Shown piece after piece: positions 9,067 through 17,599 of a DNA stretch of 64,000 nt (the stretch's first letter is position 1; each line of letters starts with the position of its first letter). The stretch is from DATELY01 sp035276085. GTDB taxonomy: Bacteria; Pseudomonadota; Gammaproteobacteria; Steroidobacterales; Steroidobacteraceae. The position numbers and the translations under genes are program-made. The notes beneath the pieces were generated by a model that did not search any database, was not told the DNA's origin, and worked only from the letters and a program-made list of their open reading frames with translations. The DNA lies in assembly GCA_035276085.1 (NCBI GenBank), contig DATELY010000025.1, forward strand, positions 1 to 64,000. Direction: 5' to 3'.

Positions 9067-10494
9067 CTAGTTGAACTTGTGTGAGATCGTTTTGACGATC
9101 GTGTAATGCGAAAGCCCCTCGGCGCCGCCCTCCCGGCCATAACCGCTGTCCTTCACTCCCCCGAAAGGTGTCTCCGCCACGGAGGCTTCGAGGGTGTTGA
9201 TGGAGAAGTTGCCCACTTGGACCTCTGCGGCCAGACGGTCGGCGGTGCTGGCGCAATTCGTGAAAGCATAGCCTGCGAGGCCGAAGGGCAGCGCGTTGGC
9301 TCTTGTCACGGCTTCATCCAGCGATGAGACGGGATCGATCAGGGCCACTGGGCCAAAAGGCTCTTCGCGCACGACCCGCGCGTCTGCGGGCAACTCCGCA
9401 AGCACGGTGGGGGCGAAGAAGTAACCCCGATCACGCAACCGCTCTCCTCCGGTGAGGAGCCGAGCGCCCTTTTTGCAGGCGTCCGTCACGAGAGCATCGA
9501 GCGCAGAGACGCGGCGGGCATGTGCGACCGGGCCCATTTGCACCCCTGGATCGAGGCCATCTCCCACCGTCACGCCGCGCGCCGTTTCCGCAAAGGCCGC
9601 GCAGAAGCGCTCATAGAGCGACTCCATGACATAGAACCGCGTGGGCGAAGTGCAGACCTGCCCCGCGTTCCGAAACTTACGCAGCGCCGACGTGACACCC
9701 GCGGCAACCGGATCGGCGTCTTCACAGACAATCACCGGCGCATGGCCACCGAGTTCCATGAGCACCGGAGTCATGTGCAGAGACGCCATCCCGGACAGAT
9801 GCTTGCCGACAGCGGTGGATCCGGTGAACGCAATGAGGCGCACCTGATCCTGAGGAATGAGGTAGCCCGAGATCTCAGCGGGAACGCCGAAGACGAGATT
9901 CAGAACGCCCGGCGGCAAACCGGCGTCATGGAACGCCCGGGCAATGTGAATGGCGCCCCCCGGTGTCTCCTCCGCAGCCTTGATGATGATCGAGCATCCC
10001 GCGGCGAGCGCCCCGCCAATCTTGCGTGCGGGCTGGCTCATCGGAAAATTCCAGGGCGAGAAGGCCGCGACCGTACCGATCGGCTGATGCAGCACGAGAT
10101 AGCGTATGTCGCGCGCGCTCGGGATCACGCGTCCGTAAAGCCGCACGCATTCCCCTGCATCCCATTCGAAAAACTCGCAGCCGCGGATGACTTCGGCGCG
10201 GCTTTCCGACAGCGGCTTTCCTTGCTCGAGGGTAATGGTGTACGCGATCTCCTCAATGCGCTCGCGCATCAGCGCTGCCGCCCGGCGGACAACGTCCGCG
10301 CGGATGGCCGGAGCCGTCTGGCTCCAAACCCGAAATCCGTCGGCGGCCGCATTCAAGGCGGCATCGAGATCCATGCGACTCGCGACCGGCACTTTGCCGA
10401 TCTCCCGCTCATCGGCTGGGTTGAGGACGACCGCCGTCTCCTTTGTCTTTCTCCACTCCCCGCCGACATAGAGATGGAGTTCGGGATATCGCAT
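9067..10494 (-). CDS. NAD(P)-dependent aldehyde dehydrogenase, SSADH/aminomuconate-semialdehyde type
   Basis: 475 aa from the ATG at 10494 (MRYPELHLYVGGEW). The frame is open to 11505, but that part is antisense to lysR. Signature elements are PWNFP near residue 150, the Rossmann FTGSTAVGKHL near 225, catalytic Glu in MELGGHAPVIV and nucleophilic Cys in GQVCTSPTRF near 285, then EEPFGPV and the terminal FGG-KDSGYGREGG. GTGAGG precedes the start. It heads a - strand run ALDH-HAAO-TSUP and is divergent from the LysR gene at 10606. Oxidation of a muconate semialdehyde made by the HAAO-like enzyme is plausible; GabD-like activity is the alternative. Confidence 0.9.
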   Translation of the reverse strand: MRYPELHLYVGGEWRKTKETAVVLNPADEREIGKVPVASRMDLDAALNAAADGFRVWSQTAPAIRADVVRRAAALMRERIEEIAYTITLEQGKPLSESRAEVIRGCEFFEWDAGECVRLYGRVIPSARDIRYLVLHQPIGTVAAFSPWNFPMSQPARKIGGALAAGCSIIIKAAEETPGGAIHIARAFHDAGLPPGVLNLVFGVPAEISGYLIPQDQVRLIAFTGSTAVGKHLSGMASLHMTPVLMELGGHAPVIVCEDADPVAAGVTSALRKFRNAGQVCTSPTRFYVMESLYERFCAAFAETARGVTVGDGLDPGVQMGPVAHARRVSALDALVTDACKKGARLLTGGERLRDRGYFFAPTVLAELPADARVVREEPFGPVALIDPVSSLDEAVTRANALPFGLAGYAFTNCASTADRLAAEVQVGNFSINTLEASVAETPFGGVKDSGYGREGGAEGLSHYTIVKTISHKFN

Positions 10495-10550
10495 GCAAGC
10501 CTCACGGAAAACACGCCCGCCCCAGGCAGCAGCAGAATAACGCCGCTCTG

Positions 10551-10595
10551 ATATTCTTGAACAATAGGTTGATTTGATCTGGATATCGGGAATAT
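10551..10595. promoter_or_regulatory. AT-rich inverted repeat in ALDH/lysR divergent promoter
   Basis: The 111-bp gap is notably AT-rich for this window. ATATTC (10551-10556) and GAATAT (10590-10595) are inverted copies about 33 bp apart, a plausible paired site for the divergent LysR regulator. Just before the lysR start lies ATAGCAGC, also present in the inverted repeat at 13416-13474. Confidence 0.4.
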
Positions 10596-10605
10596 AAATA
10601 GCAGC

Positions 10606-11553
10606 ATGGTGCTGCTCTCCGACCGCCTCCTCATTCGAATTGGCTTGAGACACTTCCGTCTCGCCGTGGCTGTCGCGGAGCGGAGGAGCATCCTGAAGGC
10701 CGCCGCGGACCTCCATATCTCTCAGCCGACAGCGACGAAACTGTTGCAGGACCTCGAGCACGAGCTCGGCGCGCCTCTGTTTGCACGAAGCAATCGAGGT
10801 GTCGAGCCGAACGCGCTGGGCGAAGCGTTCGTCCTTCATGGGCGGCTGCTCCTTGCGCAGGCGGAGCACGCTGCGCAGGAAATTGCCGACCTTGCCACGG
10901 GCGCGGCTGGCCGGGTCACGGTCGGAACGCTGCTCAGTGCGTCTGCGGTACTCCTTCCCGGTGCGATCGTTTCGTTGAAGAACCAGCGACCGAACGTCAT
11001 CGTGAAAGTCATCGAAGGGGCGAACAATCGTCTGCTCCCCATGCTTCGCAACGGTGAAGCGGATCTCCTGGTCGGCCGGCTTCTGGACGATCCGGACGAC
11101 ATCGATCAGCTGCCGCTTTATTCGGAGTACGTCACGGTGGTCGCAGGCCGATCGAACCCGCTGACGCGCGCTACGACTGTCAGCCTGGAACAACTCGTCG
11201 AATATCAATGGGTCCTTCCGCCACCGGAAACGACCCTGCGCAGACAGGTTGAAGCAGCGTTCAGAAAGGCCGGGTTCGCGCCGCCCCGGGTGGCGGTCGA
11301 GTCGGTCTCGCTGCTGACCAACCGCCAAATCCTGGCGCATAGCGATCTCCTGGGTGTCATGCCGCAGCTGGTCGCGGAACAGGAAGTCGCCTCCTTTGGT
11401 ATCGCCCCGGTGCCAGTACCACTGGGTTTTATCCCAGGCGCCATCGGCATTTCGATCCGGCGCGGGACGCGTCTTGCGCCGGCGGCCGCCGCGCTGGTCG
11501 AACAACTGAAGCTGGTGGCGGGGCAGTTCGTTCCCGTGGTCTCACGCACTTGA
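10606..11553 (+). CDS. LysR-family transcriptional regulator, PcaQ/GbpR-like
   Basis: 315 aa. The HTH lies at about residues 13-72 (LRHFRLAVAVAERRSILKAAADLHISQPTATKLLQDLE), followed by a substrate-binding domain that begins GRVTVGTL and includes ADLLVGRL. The opening, with a longer N-terminus and PTATKLL in the recognition helix, resembles the PcaQ/GbpR group, regulators of aromatic acid or sugar uptake genes. It is divergent from ALDH-HAAO-TSUP and most likely controls them. The converging gene at 11559 starts its 3' end only 5 bp away. Confidence 0.9.
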   Translation: MVLLSDRLLIRIGLRHFRLAVAVAERRSILKAAADLHISQPTATKLLQDLEHELGAPLFARSNRGVEPNALGEAFVLHGRLLLAQAEHAAQEIADLATGAAGRVTVGTLLSASAVLLPGAIVSLKNQRPNVIVKVIEGANNRLLPMLRNGEADLLVGRLLDDPDDIDQLPLYSEYVTVVAGRSNPLTRATTVSLEQLVEYQWVLPPPETTLRRQVEAAFRKAGFAPPRVAVESVSLLTNRQILAHSDLLGVMPQLVAEQEVASFGIAPVPVPLGFIPGAIGISIRRGTRLAPAAAALVEQLKLVAGQFVPVVSRT

Positions 11554-11558
11554 GGGCC

Positions 11559-12389
11559 CTAGAGAACCAAGGGTTGCGTGAGGTCCTGCAATGTTCGGAT
11601 CGCGCTGAAGGCGGTCAACGCTGACGTCGATGGATTGTCCGGGAGCGGCAGGCTTGTCATTTCCAGCTTGAAACCGCCCGCCGTGCTCTCGGCTTCGATG
11701 CGGTGGACATTGTGATGCAGGGCAGGGTCGGCAATGAGCCGCACTTCGGTGTGGTCGAGACCAAGCCCGGTCAGGGCGATGGTTGCGGCGACGTTTGCGT
11801 TGGCCGGAAAGTCGCACGCTGCTTCACGAGCCGTGCCTTGGAAAATCACACGTTCCTCGACGGCACTCAATTCGCTGGCCGGCACCTTCCACGCGCTGGG
11901 CGGCTTGCGTCCGGTATAGATCACCCGACGAAGCCCGGCAGCCCGGTGAGCCGCCAGCAGATCCATCCCGCCGATTGCGCCGGACAGCAGCCGCAGTCGC
12001 GTACTCCCGGAACGGGCACACTGGATAAGCCGCTCGCGCAGCTGATCGTCGGCGAGAGCGCCCGTCGATGCGATCGCGGTTTCGATTCCGCGGGTCAGGA
12101 GCTCCGGAACATGCGTCGCGACCGCGCCGTGGCTCGCCACCTCGAGAGCGAAATCGAACGGTCCTTGCAGAGCCTCCACGGAAGCGGCCACTTCGACGCC
12201 GGCAAGTTCGCGTCGCACCTCGTCTCCCCGCCCCTGCCTGACCACCACGCCGGCAATCAAGATTGCTTCGTTGTGAGCTACAGCTTTCGCCACCCAGTGC
12301 CCGAGCGCGCCATATCCAATCAGAAGCACGCGGGTGGGACGCAGCTCTTGCGAAGTGTCTCGCGCAGCTTTCATGAGCGGGGGTCGCAT
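11559..12389 (-). CDS. L-aspartate dehydrogenase-like amino acid dehydrogenase (NadX family)
   Basis: 276 aa from ATG at 12389, with GAGG upstream and only 4 bp after the DapA-like stop, so translation is probably coupled. A Rossmann VLLIGYGALGHWVAKA stretch comes first. Later come SGAIGGMDLLAAH, KPPSAWK, NANVAATIAL and HNVHRIE with the family His. These are the conserved motifs of aspartate dehydrogenase, which interconverts aspartate and iminoaspartate with NAD(P) and can feed NAD synthesis. Beside a ring-cleavage gene set, a role in releasing ammonia from an amino-acid-like intermediate is also possible. Family assignment is strong; the physiological substrate is open. Confidence 0.85.
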   Translation of the reverse strand: MRPPLMKAARDTSQELRPTRVLLIGYGALGHWVAKAVAHNEAILIAGVVVRQGRGDEVRRELAGVEVAASVEALQGPFDFALEVASHGAVATHVPELLTRGIETAIASTGALADDQLRERLIQCARSGSTRLRLLSGAIGGMDLLAAHRAAGLRRVIYTGRKPPSAWKVPASELSAVEERVIFQGTAREAACDFPANANVAATIALTGLGLDHTEVRLIADPALHHNVHRIEAESTAGGFKLEMTSLPLPDNPSTSALTAFSAIRTLQDLTQPLVL

Positions 12390-12393
12390 CGCC

Positions 12394-13371
12394 TCAACCT
12401 CGGGCTTTGGCCGCTGGCTCCAATTGAAGACCACAGGCGCGGAACGCCTCTTCCGTGGCGGCCTTCTCTTCGGGCGTAAGTTCCAGAAGAGGACGGCGCA
12501 CGCGTCCACCGACCTGGCCCAACAGCTCCTGCCAATATTTTTGATGCGCGTGGTTCTTGCCCGGCGGCCGCGAGTCACGGAGCGCGCGTCGAACGGGATC
12601 GAGGCTGTCGCGCGCGGCCCGGGCGGCGGCGATATCGCCCGCGAACGCGAGATCGGTATACGCCTTCATCCGCCGATCGACTTTGGTCTGCATCAGGAAT
12701 GGTGGGGTCGAGCAAAGATAGACCTGCCAGCCGAGCTCCACGATATTGTCGAACCACTCCTTTTCGGAGTTCGTGCTGACGATGAGCTGGTCACCAACGA
12801 GGGATGTCAGACGCGCGTACATCTCTCGGGGCACGCTGTACTTTATGCCCACGATATTGGGGAGCTCGGCAATTCGGGCGCACAGCTCCGGGCTCATCAG
12901 GTATCCGCTGTCCGGATGGCTCCACATGGCCACGCCGATGTCCAGCACCTCGCTGATGTGCCGGTAATAGGCGAAGACCGTTTCGTCGGGCGGCTCCACG
13001 AAATGCAGCACCGGTGCGTGGACCACGATGAAGTCCGCACCCAGCGTCTGCGCATGCCGGCCCAGTTCCAGAACGACATCCAGATTCTGGTCGGAGCACG
13101 ACAATATCGTTCCGGCTCGGTCGCGGCACGCCGCCACGGTCACCTCGAACTGCCGTTTGCGCTCCGGCAACGACATGGAAAAGAATTCACCCTGTTTGCC
13201 GCCGACGAAGAAGCCGTCGATGGCGAGGTCATCGATCCAATGATCGAGGTTCGAAAGGAACCCGGCTTCGTCCACGTCCCCCTTGGACGTGAACGGCGTC
13301 AGGGTGGCGGCCCAAATGCCGCGAAGGTGCTTGCGCGCATAGGACTTCGCCTCGGTCTTGAGGTAACGCAT
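12394..13371 (-). CDS. DapA/NahE-type Schiff-base lyase or aldolase
   Basis: 325 aa, a TIM-barrel protein of the dihydrodipicolinate synthase superfamily. GIWAATLTPFTSKGDVD is the family N-terminus, GGKQGEFFSM replaces the usual GTTGE motif, and the Schiff-base lysine is in GIKYS near residue 178. The changed substrate loop makes true DapA activity unlikely. The subfamily holds pyruvate-forming aldolases and hydratase-aldolases of aromatic pathways, which suits the neighbours. It is first in a two-gene unit with the aspartate dehydrogenase-like gene and is divergent from the SDR at 13625. Confidence 0.8.
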   Translation of the reverse strand: MRYLKTEAKSYARKHLRGIWAATLTPFTSKGDVDEAGFLSNLDHWIDDLAIDGFFVGGKQGEFFSMSLPERKRQFEVTVAACRDRAGTILSCSDQNLDVVLELGRHAQTLGADFIVVHAPVLHFVEPPDETVFAYYRHISEVLDIGVAMWSHPDSGYLMSPELCARIAELPNIVGIKYSVPREMYARLTSLVGDQLIVSTNSEKEWFDNIVELGWQVYLCSTPPFLMQTKVDRRMKAYTDLAFAGDIAAARAARDSLDPVRRALRDSRPPGKNHAHQKYWQELLGQVGGRVRRPLLELTPEEKAATEEAFRACGLQLEPAAKARG

Positions 13372-13415
13372 GATCGACTCGCAGTGTGTGGGCGTCTTGC
13401 CCAGCTTAAGACACC

Positions 13416-13474
13416 GCTGCTATTCGCCGCGAATGAAAGATCTGCGGATCGCTATCGGATACCGGAATAGCAGC
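13416..13474. promoter_or_regulatory. Perfect 10-bp inverted repeat in divergent promoter
   Basis: GCTGCTATTC (13416-13425) and GAATAGCAGC (13465-13474) are exact inverted copies separated by 39 bp. They lie in the gap between the divergent DapA-like and SDR genes. Half-sites about five helical turns apart suggest a looping or tetrameric regulator such as LysR. Confidence 0.45.
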
Positions 13475-13624
13475 AGGCATCGGTATCGCTCGGCACGGTG
13501 CACGCTGGCCCAACGCCCGCACAGGTGCCCGATATGAGCATGTAAAGAGAGCGGGACTCCTGTTCAGCGTTCGATGGCCGTGACTATCATCACCCGTCGC
13601 GAGCCCGCCACACGCTGGAAAACG

Positions 13625-14371
13625 ATGGACCTCAAGAACATTTGTGCTTTTGTCACCGGTGCCAATGGCGGTATAGGTCGTCAATTCGTTCGTGAGCTGT
13701 TGAGCCGTGGCGCGCGGCGCGTGTATGCAGCGGATAGAGTCGCAGCCGTCACGGAAGCATTCAGTTCCGACCCGAAAGTGGTTCCCGTCAACCTTGATAT
13801 TACGGACGAAGCGGCCGTGCTTCGGGCAGCTGACGAATTGCGCGATGTCCAGCTTCTGATCAACAACGCCGGCGTCAATCTAAGGGCCCCTTTCATTGCA
13901 GCACCTTCTCTCGCGGCTGCGCGTCGAGAAATGGAAACCAACTATTTCGGAACGCTGACCATGTGCCGCGCCTTCGCGCCAACGCTTGCCGCACACCAGG
14001 GCAAGGGCGGAAGTGCGATCGTCAACGTTGCTTCGATTCTGGGTAAGGTGACATTGCCCAACTTGGGTTCGTACTGCGCCAGCAAAGCCGCGCTGCTCCG
14101 CTTATCCGAGGGCGTGCGCGCGGAATTGGCGTCGCAAGACACGCGCGTTGTCCTGGTCCTTCCATGGGCTGTCGACACACCGATGAGCGGCCCGTTCCAG
14201 GGACAGAAAACGTCGGCCGCCGAGGTGGCGGCGTGCGCGCTCGACGGCGTCGTCAACGGTCTCGATGAGGTTCTGCTTCACGACTACACGTTCGAAGTCG
14301 AGAAGCGCCTCAGGCAGGATCCGAAGAGCCTCGAACGCGAGTTGGCAGCCACCTTTCGCAAAGCACCCTGA
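13625..14371 (+). CDS. Short-chain dehydrogenase/reductase (classical SDR)
   Basis: 248 aa from ATG at 13625, chosen over the in-frame start 51 bp upstream because GGAAAA precedes it and this gives the usual SDR length. The NAD(P)-binding motif TGANGGIGRQ, the NNAG motif and the catalytic Ser (NVASILG), YCASK (Tyr, Lys) are all present. It oxidises or reduces an alcohol/ketone. It begins a + strand run SDR - formamidase-like hydrolase - GlcG. Substrate unknown. Confidence 0.87.
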   Translation: MDLKNICAFVTGANGGIGRQFVRELLSRGARRVYAADRVAAVTEAFSSDPKVVPVNLDITDEAAVLRAADELRDVQLLINNAGVNLRAPFIAAPSLAAARREMETNYFGTLTMCRAFAPTLAAHQGKGGSAIVNVASILGKVTLPNLGSYCASKAALLRLSEGVRAELASQDTRVVLVLPWAVDTPMSGPFQGQKTSAAEVAACALDGVVNGLDEVLLHDYTFEVEKRLRQDPKSLERELAATFRKAP

Positions 14372-14484
14372 CCTTCAGAATTACGGCTCTGATCGTCGAG
14401 CGCCGGACTCGCTGATCCAGTCGAGCATTGGGGTCGCGCAACATTTAGAAGTTCGGTTTTCGAAACACGGCAAAGGAACTCAAC

Positions 14485-15345
14485 GTGGGCGTGTATCTCG
14501 AATACAGTCAGTCTGCCCTGGACGATGCCTATGACCAGACCCAATGGGCGCAAAATATGCAGCAGATCGTGGAAGGATATAGCGCGCAGAGCCAGCGATG
14601 CACCGCTCATCTGGGGCCGCCCTGCCGCCGTTCATACGGCGCACTTGATATAGAGCAACTGACTATCTTTCGCGCCGCCGCCGACAACGCACCGGTCCAC
14701 ATCTTCGTTCATGGTGGATCGTGGCGCTCGGGTAGCGCCGCCCAATACGCGTTTCCTGCCGAGGGATTTGTTGCCTCCGGCGTCCACTATGTCGTCTTGG
14801 ATTTCTCGTCGATCCTCGATGTTGCCGGTGACTTGAGAGTGCTTGTGTCACAGGTGCGGCGCGCGATCGCGTGGACCTACAACAATGCCCGCTCCTTTGG
14901 CGGCGACCCGGAACGTTTGTACATTGGCGGGCATTCCTCGGGAGCGCATCTTGCGGCCGTCGCGCTCACAACTGACTGGAGCGAATGGAACATTCCCGGC
15001 AACATTCTCAAAGGCGGAGTGCTCGTGAGCGGAATGTACGACCTTCACCCTGTCCGCTTGTCTGCGCGCAGCCGCTTCGTTGCGTTCGATGCCGCAGTGA
15101 CAGACGCTTTCAGTCCCTATCGACACGTGGACAAGCTCGAGGCACCTATCGTGGTGGCTTGGGGTACTCGCGAGTCGCCTGAATTCATCGCTCAGGGTCG
15201 ATTCTTTGCTCGAACCGTGGCAAGCGCCGGCAAACCTGTAAGCACCTTTGTCGCCGAGGGCCTCAATCATTTCGAGATCATGAATCTCTTCGCTCGAGGG
15301 GGTCAGCTCTCACGGCTGTCTCTCGATCAGATCGGGCCATCGTAG
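14485..15345 (+). CDS. Alpha/beta hydrolase, arylformamidase-like
   Basis: 286 aa from GTG, preceded by AAAGGAAC at good spacing. The oxyanion-hole motif HGGSW (about residue 75), the nucleophile elbow GHSSGAHL (about 148) and a late EGLNHFE with the catalytic His match the kynurenine-formamidase/esterase branch of the fold. Such enzymes hydrolyse N-formyl compounds. N-formylkynurenine would fit the 3-hydroxyanthranilate dioxygenase nearby; N-formylmaleamate, the NicX product, would fit the gene at the left edge. Neither can be chosen from sequence. A plain carboxylesterase is the fallback. Confidence 0.75.
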   Translation: MGVYLEYSQSALDDAYDQTQWAQNMQQIVEGYSAQSQRCTAHLGPPCRRSYGALDIEQLTIFRAAADNAPVHIFVHGGSWRSGSAAQYAFPAEGFVASGVHYVVLDFSSILDVAGDLRVLVSQVRRAIAWTYNNARSFGGDPERLYIGGHSSGAHLAAVALTTDWSEWNIPGNILKGGVLVSGMYDLHPVRLSARSRFVAFDAAVTDAFSPYRHVDKLEAPIVVAWGTRESPEFIAQGRFFARTVASAGKPVSTFVAEGLNHFEIMNLFARGGQLSRLSLDQIGPS

Positions 15346-15446
15346 CGGCCAAGTGCCGCGCTGTTGCCGCAAGCGCGACAGCGATCCACTTTCAATTCGA
15401 CGGCAAGTCTCTCAAACTGACTGAATCAAACACACAGTTGCAGACC

Positions 15447-15845
15447 ATGAGAAACAAAACAGCTCTAACCCTCGATGACGCACAGCGGGTGCTGGCAGCC
15501 GCGCTGGAGAAAGCAGCTCAAAAGCATTGGGCCGTCAGCATCGCGATCATGGATGACGGTGCAAACCTGCTGAGTTTCGCTCGCATGGATGGCGCAAAAC
15601 TCGGGAGCGTAACCACAGCGATAGAAAAAGCGAGAACCGCTGTCCTCTTCGAACGGCCGACCAAAGGCCTGGAAGAAATCATCGCCAGCGGCAGAAATGC
15701 GATGTTGAACCTGCCGCACTCTGTGCCAATTCAAGGCGGCCTGCCGCTGATACACGAGACCACGATCGTCGGCGCGATCGGCGTCAGTGGCGTGACGTCG
15801 CCCGAAGATGAAGAGGTCGCGCGCGCGGGTGCTGCCGCACTCTAA
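15447..15845 (+). CDS. GlcG/HbpS-family heme- or ligand-binding protein
   Basis: 132 aa from ATG (a TTG three codons earlier is the alternative; no strong ribosome site for either). The DUF336/GlcG fold is recognised by LTLDDAQRVLAAALEKA, VSIAIMDDGANLLSFARMDGA near residue 35 and IVGAIGVSGVTSPEDEEVARAG at the end. Homologues bind heme or cobalamin, or accompany catabolic operons (glc, pdu) with no known activity. It is third in the run after the SDR and the hydrolase. It may be a chaperone or accessory factor for one of the oxygenases, by inference. Confidence 0.82.
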   Translation: MRNKTALTLDDAQRVLAAALEKAAQKHWAVSIAIMDDGANLLSFARMDGAKLGSVTTAIEKARTAVLFERPTKGLEEIIASGRNAMLNLPHSVPIQGGLPLIHETTIVGAIGVSGVTSPEDEEVARAGAAAL

Positions 15846-15872
15846 TGGAGGAGCGTAACAACTGATTCGGAA

Positions 15873-16004
15873 GTGCCCCCATCCTGTCCTTCTGATGGGC
15901 AGGGACGCACGAATGGCGCGGGCGCATGGATGCGCAGGAGCGGCCCCCGCTGTCGCAGGGGAAGGGACGCGTAAACGGCTATCGAAGCAATCGTTACGGT
16001 TCAC
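15873..16004 (+). repeat. Palindromic repeat, long form, copy A with flanking arm
   Basis: It begins GCCCCCATCCTG and contains the family core (GAATGGCGC, ATGCGCAGGAGCGGCCCCCGCTG), then GGGAAGGGACGC. A 26-bp arm at 15979-16004 follows, which recurs as an exact reverse complement at 31083-31108. The copy begins 27 bp after the GlcG gene stop and marks the right border of the catabolic island. Confidence 0.85.
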
Positions 16005-16107
16005 GACCCCGAAGGGATGAAAGCGCGTAGCGCCTCTGACCAACCGCTAACCGCCAACCGCGTCTTTCATACAAGATCAAGAGCCCTGCGACCCACCGGC
16101 GTGTTCG

Positions 16108-17589
16108 CTAGGATGCATTGCCCCGACGAGGCTCATCGCCGGTATGTTCGAGCCAGCCGCCGCCCAGCGCACGATAGAGGTCGACGAGATTCGTCAGTCG
16201 TTGCAGACGCACCGAGACGAGTACGAGCTCGGCAGCGTAGAGGTCGGTCTGCGCCGTCAGCACGTCGAGGTAGCTGGCCTGGCCGTTCTTGTACAGCAGC
16301 TGCGCGAGATCGAGGCGACGACGCTCGGCCGCAGCGGAGCGTTCGAGCGAGACGATCTGATCGTTGAACGTGCCTCGTGCGGCAAGCCCGTCCGCCACTT
16401 CTCGAAACGCGCTCTGGATGGCCTTTTCATATTGCGCAATGCCGATCTGCTTGCGCACGTTTGCGGCATCGAGATTGGCGCGATTTGCACCCGCATCGAA
16501 CATCGGCATGCTCACGGCGGGCGCCCACGACCATGCGCTCGAGCCGGCCTTGAACAAGCCGCTGAGTGCGGCACTCGCCGTGCCCGCACTGCCGGTCAAT
16601 TGGATGCGTGGAAAGAACGCCGCGCGCGCCGCGCCGACATCGGCATTCGCCGAGCGCAGCAGCGCTTCCGCCTGGAGCACGTCGGGACGTCGACTCAACA
16701 GCGCCGACGGCAGGCCGGCAGGAATGTCTTCGAGCAGGTGTTGCTCGCCAAGTCGCAAACCCGGTTGCGTGGCCGCGGGAAGCGGCTGTCCGAGCAGCAG
16801 CGCGAGGCCATTCTCTGCCTGTGCGCGAGCGCGCAGCTGCGCTGCATGGTTGGCCTGCGCTTGCTCGACCACCGTTTCCGACTGACGGAGATCGAGCTCC
16901 GAGGCGGTACCCGTGTCGAATTGCAGCTTCACGATCTGGTATGAAGCGCGGGCCGTCTCGAGCGTTCGCTCCGTCACGTCGAGCAACTCATCGAACGCCA
17001 GCATCGAGAGGTATTGATCGGCAACCTGCGAGACGAGCAGGATCTCAGCGGCTCTGCGCCCTTCCATCGATGCAAAGTACTGCTCGAGCGCCGCGCGTCG
17101 AAGGCTGCGCAGCCTGCCGAACACATCGAGCTCCCAGCCAAGCGATGCGCCAACCGAGTACGAGCCTTCAGTGGTGGAACGTCCCTTGGGTGAGAGATCT
17201 GCCGGCGTACGCGATCGCGTGTGATCGGCGAATGCCGACACCTCCGGCAACAGCGCTGCGGACTGAATGCGAAACTCGGCTTGCAGCTCCTGCACCTTCA
17301 GTACGGCAACGTGCAGATCCCGGTTGTTCTGCAATGCAATCTCCACGAGCTGCTGCAGCCGCGGATCGGTGAGGAAGTCGCGCCAGCCGAGATCGGCCGC
17401 CGCCGCCGGCGAGTGATCGGTATCGGCCACGTTATTGCCGTAAGCCGGCCCGCGCGGGTAGGCCGACATCACCGGTGCATCAGGCCGCACATAGCGAGGA
17501 TCGAGCGAGCACGCGGCTACCCACAGTGACGTGAGCGCCGCCACGGCGCAGCGTGAGCAGGAACGCGGAGGGCGGAACGTGAACGCCAC
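16108..17589 (-). CDS. RND efflux outer-membrane lipoprotein, OprM/NodT family
   Basis: 493 aa from GTG, GAGGG upstream. A lipoprotein signal ends in SLWVAAC, placing the acylated Cys near residue 27. Two OEP repeats follow, with LGWRDFLTDPRLQQLVEIALQNNRDL near residue 68 and GWELDVFGRLRS near 150, typical of TolC-like channels of the NodT/OprM branch. It is last of an operon MFP-RND-OMF, starting 11 bp after the pump gene. It forms the exit duct of the tripartite pump. Confidence 0.93.
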   Translation of the reverse strand: MAFTFRPPRSCSRCAVAALTSLWVAACSLDPRYVRPDAPVMSAYPRGPAYGNNVADTDHSPAAAADLGWRDFLTDPRLQQLVEIALQNNRDLHVAVLKVQELQAEFRIQSAALLPEVSAFADHTRSRTPADLSPKGRSTTEGSYSVGASLGWELDVFGRLRSLRRAALEQYFASMEGRRAAEILLVSQVADQYLSMLAFDELLDVTERTLETARASYQIVKLQFDTGTASELDLRQSETVVEQAQANHAAQLRARAQAENGLALLLGQPLPAATQPGLRLGEQHLLEDIPAGLPSALLSRRPDVLQAEALLRSANADVGAARAAFFPRIQLTGSAGTASAALSGLFKAGSSAWSWAPAVSMPMFDAGANRANLDAANVRKQIGIAQYEKAIQSAFREVADGLAARGTFNDQIVSLERSAAAERRRLDLAQLLYKNGQASYLDVLTAQTDLYAAELVLVSVRLQRLTNLVDLYRALGGGWLEHTGDEPRRGNAS

Positions 17590-17599
17590 TGGGTTGCCC

